NCBI GenBank assembly: GCA_038134485.1
Contig: JAYPVG010000016.1
Span: forward strand, 1 to 64,000
DNA from: NORP240 sp038134485
Lineage (GTDB): Bacteria > Pseudomonadota > Gammaproteobacteria > Pseudomonadales > Pseudohongiellaceae
Direction: 5' to 3'
Length of the DNA: 64,000 bases
A program made the position numbers and the translations under genes. Positions 63,605 to 64,000 of this stretch are shown piece by piece; the stretch's first letter is position 1, and each line of letters begins with the position of its first letter. The notes under the pieces were generated by a model. That model saw only the letters and a program-made list of their open reading frames with translations. It did no database searches and was not told where the DNA came from.

Positions 63605-64000
63605 CTATTCCTCAAATCCGTCGAAGGTCCACCCTTTCGTCCAGTCCGAGCTGTCGTCCTTGATGGCACCAATATGGTCAGTGCTGTCAAACCATGACGC
63701 ACCCGGATCAGCTGGTGCCACCGAGTTAATGCTCCAACCATTCGCCCAACCACGAGACCCACCCAGATCGACTTCTCCCGCATCGCTGTTCAATTGAGCG
63801 TTGTACCAGTTGGTCGCCGTAAAGTCGGATCCCGCAGCAGAACTGGCGCCCTGCAAGTCATTAGCACAGTCGGCAGAAATGAGACTATTTTCCATGGTCA
63901 GGGTCCCGTTCAGGCCAGAGATATTGCCATTGTCGGTAGACTGGTCGAATGTTTCCTGGCCCGCAATTCGGATACATCCTTCGTTCACTGGAGGAAAAGT
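63605..64000 (-). CDS. C-terminal part of a probable secreted or surface protein (5' end outside window)
   Basis: The frame is open through the right edge of the window; 131 residues are visible and the start is missing. The sequence is rich in Asp, Ser, Gly and Trp, with two Cys, and ends IGAIKDDSSDWTKGWTFDG then FEE. Such DWTxGWT endings are ones I associate with secreted proteins encoded beside TonB receptors, but I cannot verify the family. No catalytic motif is visible. Its placement beside the receptor suggests a shared substrate. Confidence 0.75.
   Translation of the reverse strand, partial: TFPPVNEGCIRIAGQETFDQSTDNGNISGLNGTLTMENSLISADCANDLQGASSAAGSDFTATNWYNAQLNSDAGEVDLGGSRGWANGWSINSVAPADPGASWFDSTDHIGAIKDDSSDWTKGWTFDGFEE

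Noticed and set aside
1..64000. Insertion sequences, prophage, integrons, restriction or toxin islands
   Set aside because: No transposase, integrase, phage or restriction genes, and nearly all the window follows conserved housekeeping order.

Overview
This window is a block of chromosomal housekeeping genes from a Gammaproteobacterium. Gene order matches two blocks of the Pseudomonas chromosome almost gene for gene: glnD-map-rpsB-tsf-pyrH-frr-uppS-cdsA-dxr-rseP-bamA-skp-lpxD-fabZ-lpxA-lpxB-rnhB-dnaE-accA-tilS-pyrG-kdsA-eno-ftsB-ispD-ispF-truD-pcm-nlpD-fdxA-mutS, and nadB-rpoE-rseA-mucD-lepA-lepB-rnc-era-recO. The outer-membrane and LPS genes (bamA, lpx genes, kdsA) show a Gram-negative cell. 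The TonB receptor and intermediate base composition suggest a free-living, probably marine, member of or near the Pseudomonadales/Cellvibrionales. That placement is inference. No rRNA, tRNA, CRISPR, prophage or insertion sequence was seen.

Layout. 1-2961 (+): mutS (start cut by the window edge) and fdxA. 3036-34003 (-): a long run covering nlpD, a DUF368 polyprenyl-phosphate transporter, pcm, truD, MEP-pathway ispF/ispD, ftsB, eno, kdsA, pyrG, tilS, accA, dnaE, rnhB, the lipid A genes, skp, bamA, rseP, dxr, cdsA, uppS, frr, pyrH, tsf and rpsB. 34337-40388 (+): map, glnD, an ArsC-like gene, dapD and dapE. 40385-56398 (-): rsmJ, uppP, tsaB, a lysine/alanine-rich histone H1-like gene, adk, mazG, rlmD, cysM, recO, era, rnc, a DUF4845 gene, lepB (with an assembly gap), lepA, mucD, rseA and rpoE. 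56655-64000 (mixed): nadB, ygfX-sdhE, ygfZ, an unknown gene, a TonB-dependent receptor and the end of a probable secreted protein.

How the genes fit together. The central run makes the envelope: lipid A (lpxA/B/D, fabZ), Kdo (kdsA), outer-membrane protein assembly (bamA, skp, rseP), phospholipid (cdsA, accA) and the undecaprenyl-phosphate cycle (ispD, ispF, dxr, uppS, uppP and the DUF368 protein). The rpoE-rseA-mucD-rseP set monitors that envelope. Translation (rpsB, tsf, frr, map, lepA, era, rnc, rsmJ, rlmD, truD, tilS, tsaB) and replication/repair (dnaE, rnhB, recO, mutS) fill the rest.

The most notable points are absences and additions against the conserved order. rpoS, surE, relA, rseB/mucC and pdxJ are missing from their usual places. 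Ribosomal protein S2 carries an extra tail of about 140 residues, acidic and then basic. The basic part closely resembles repeats in the histone H1-like protein encoded 9 kb away. I did not find a clearly new multi-gene defence or metabolic system; the S2 tail is the strongest candidate for undescribed biology.
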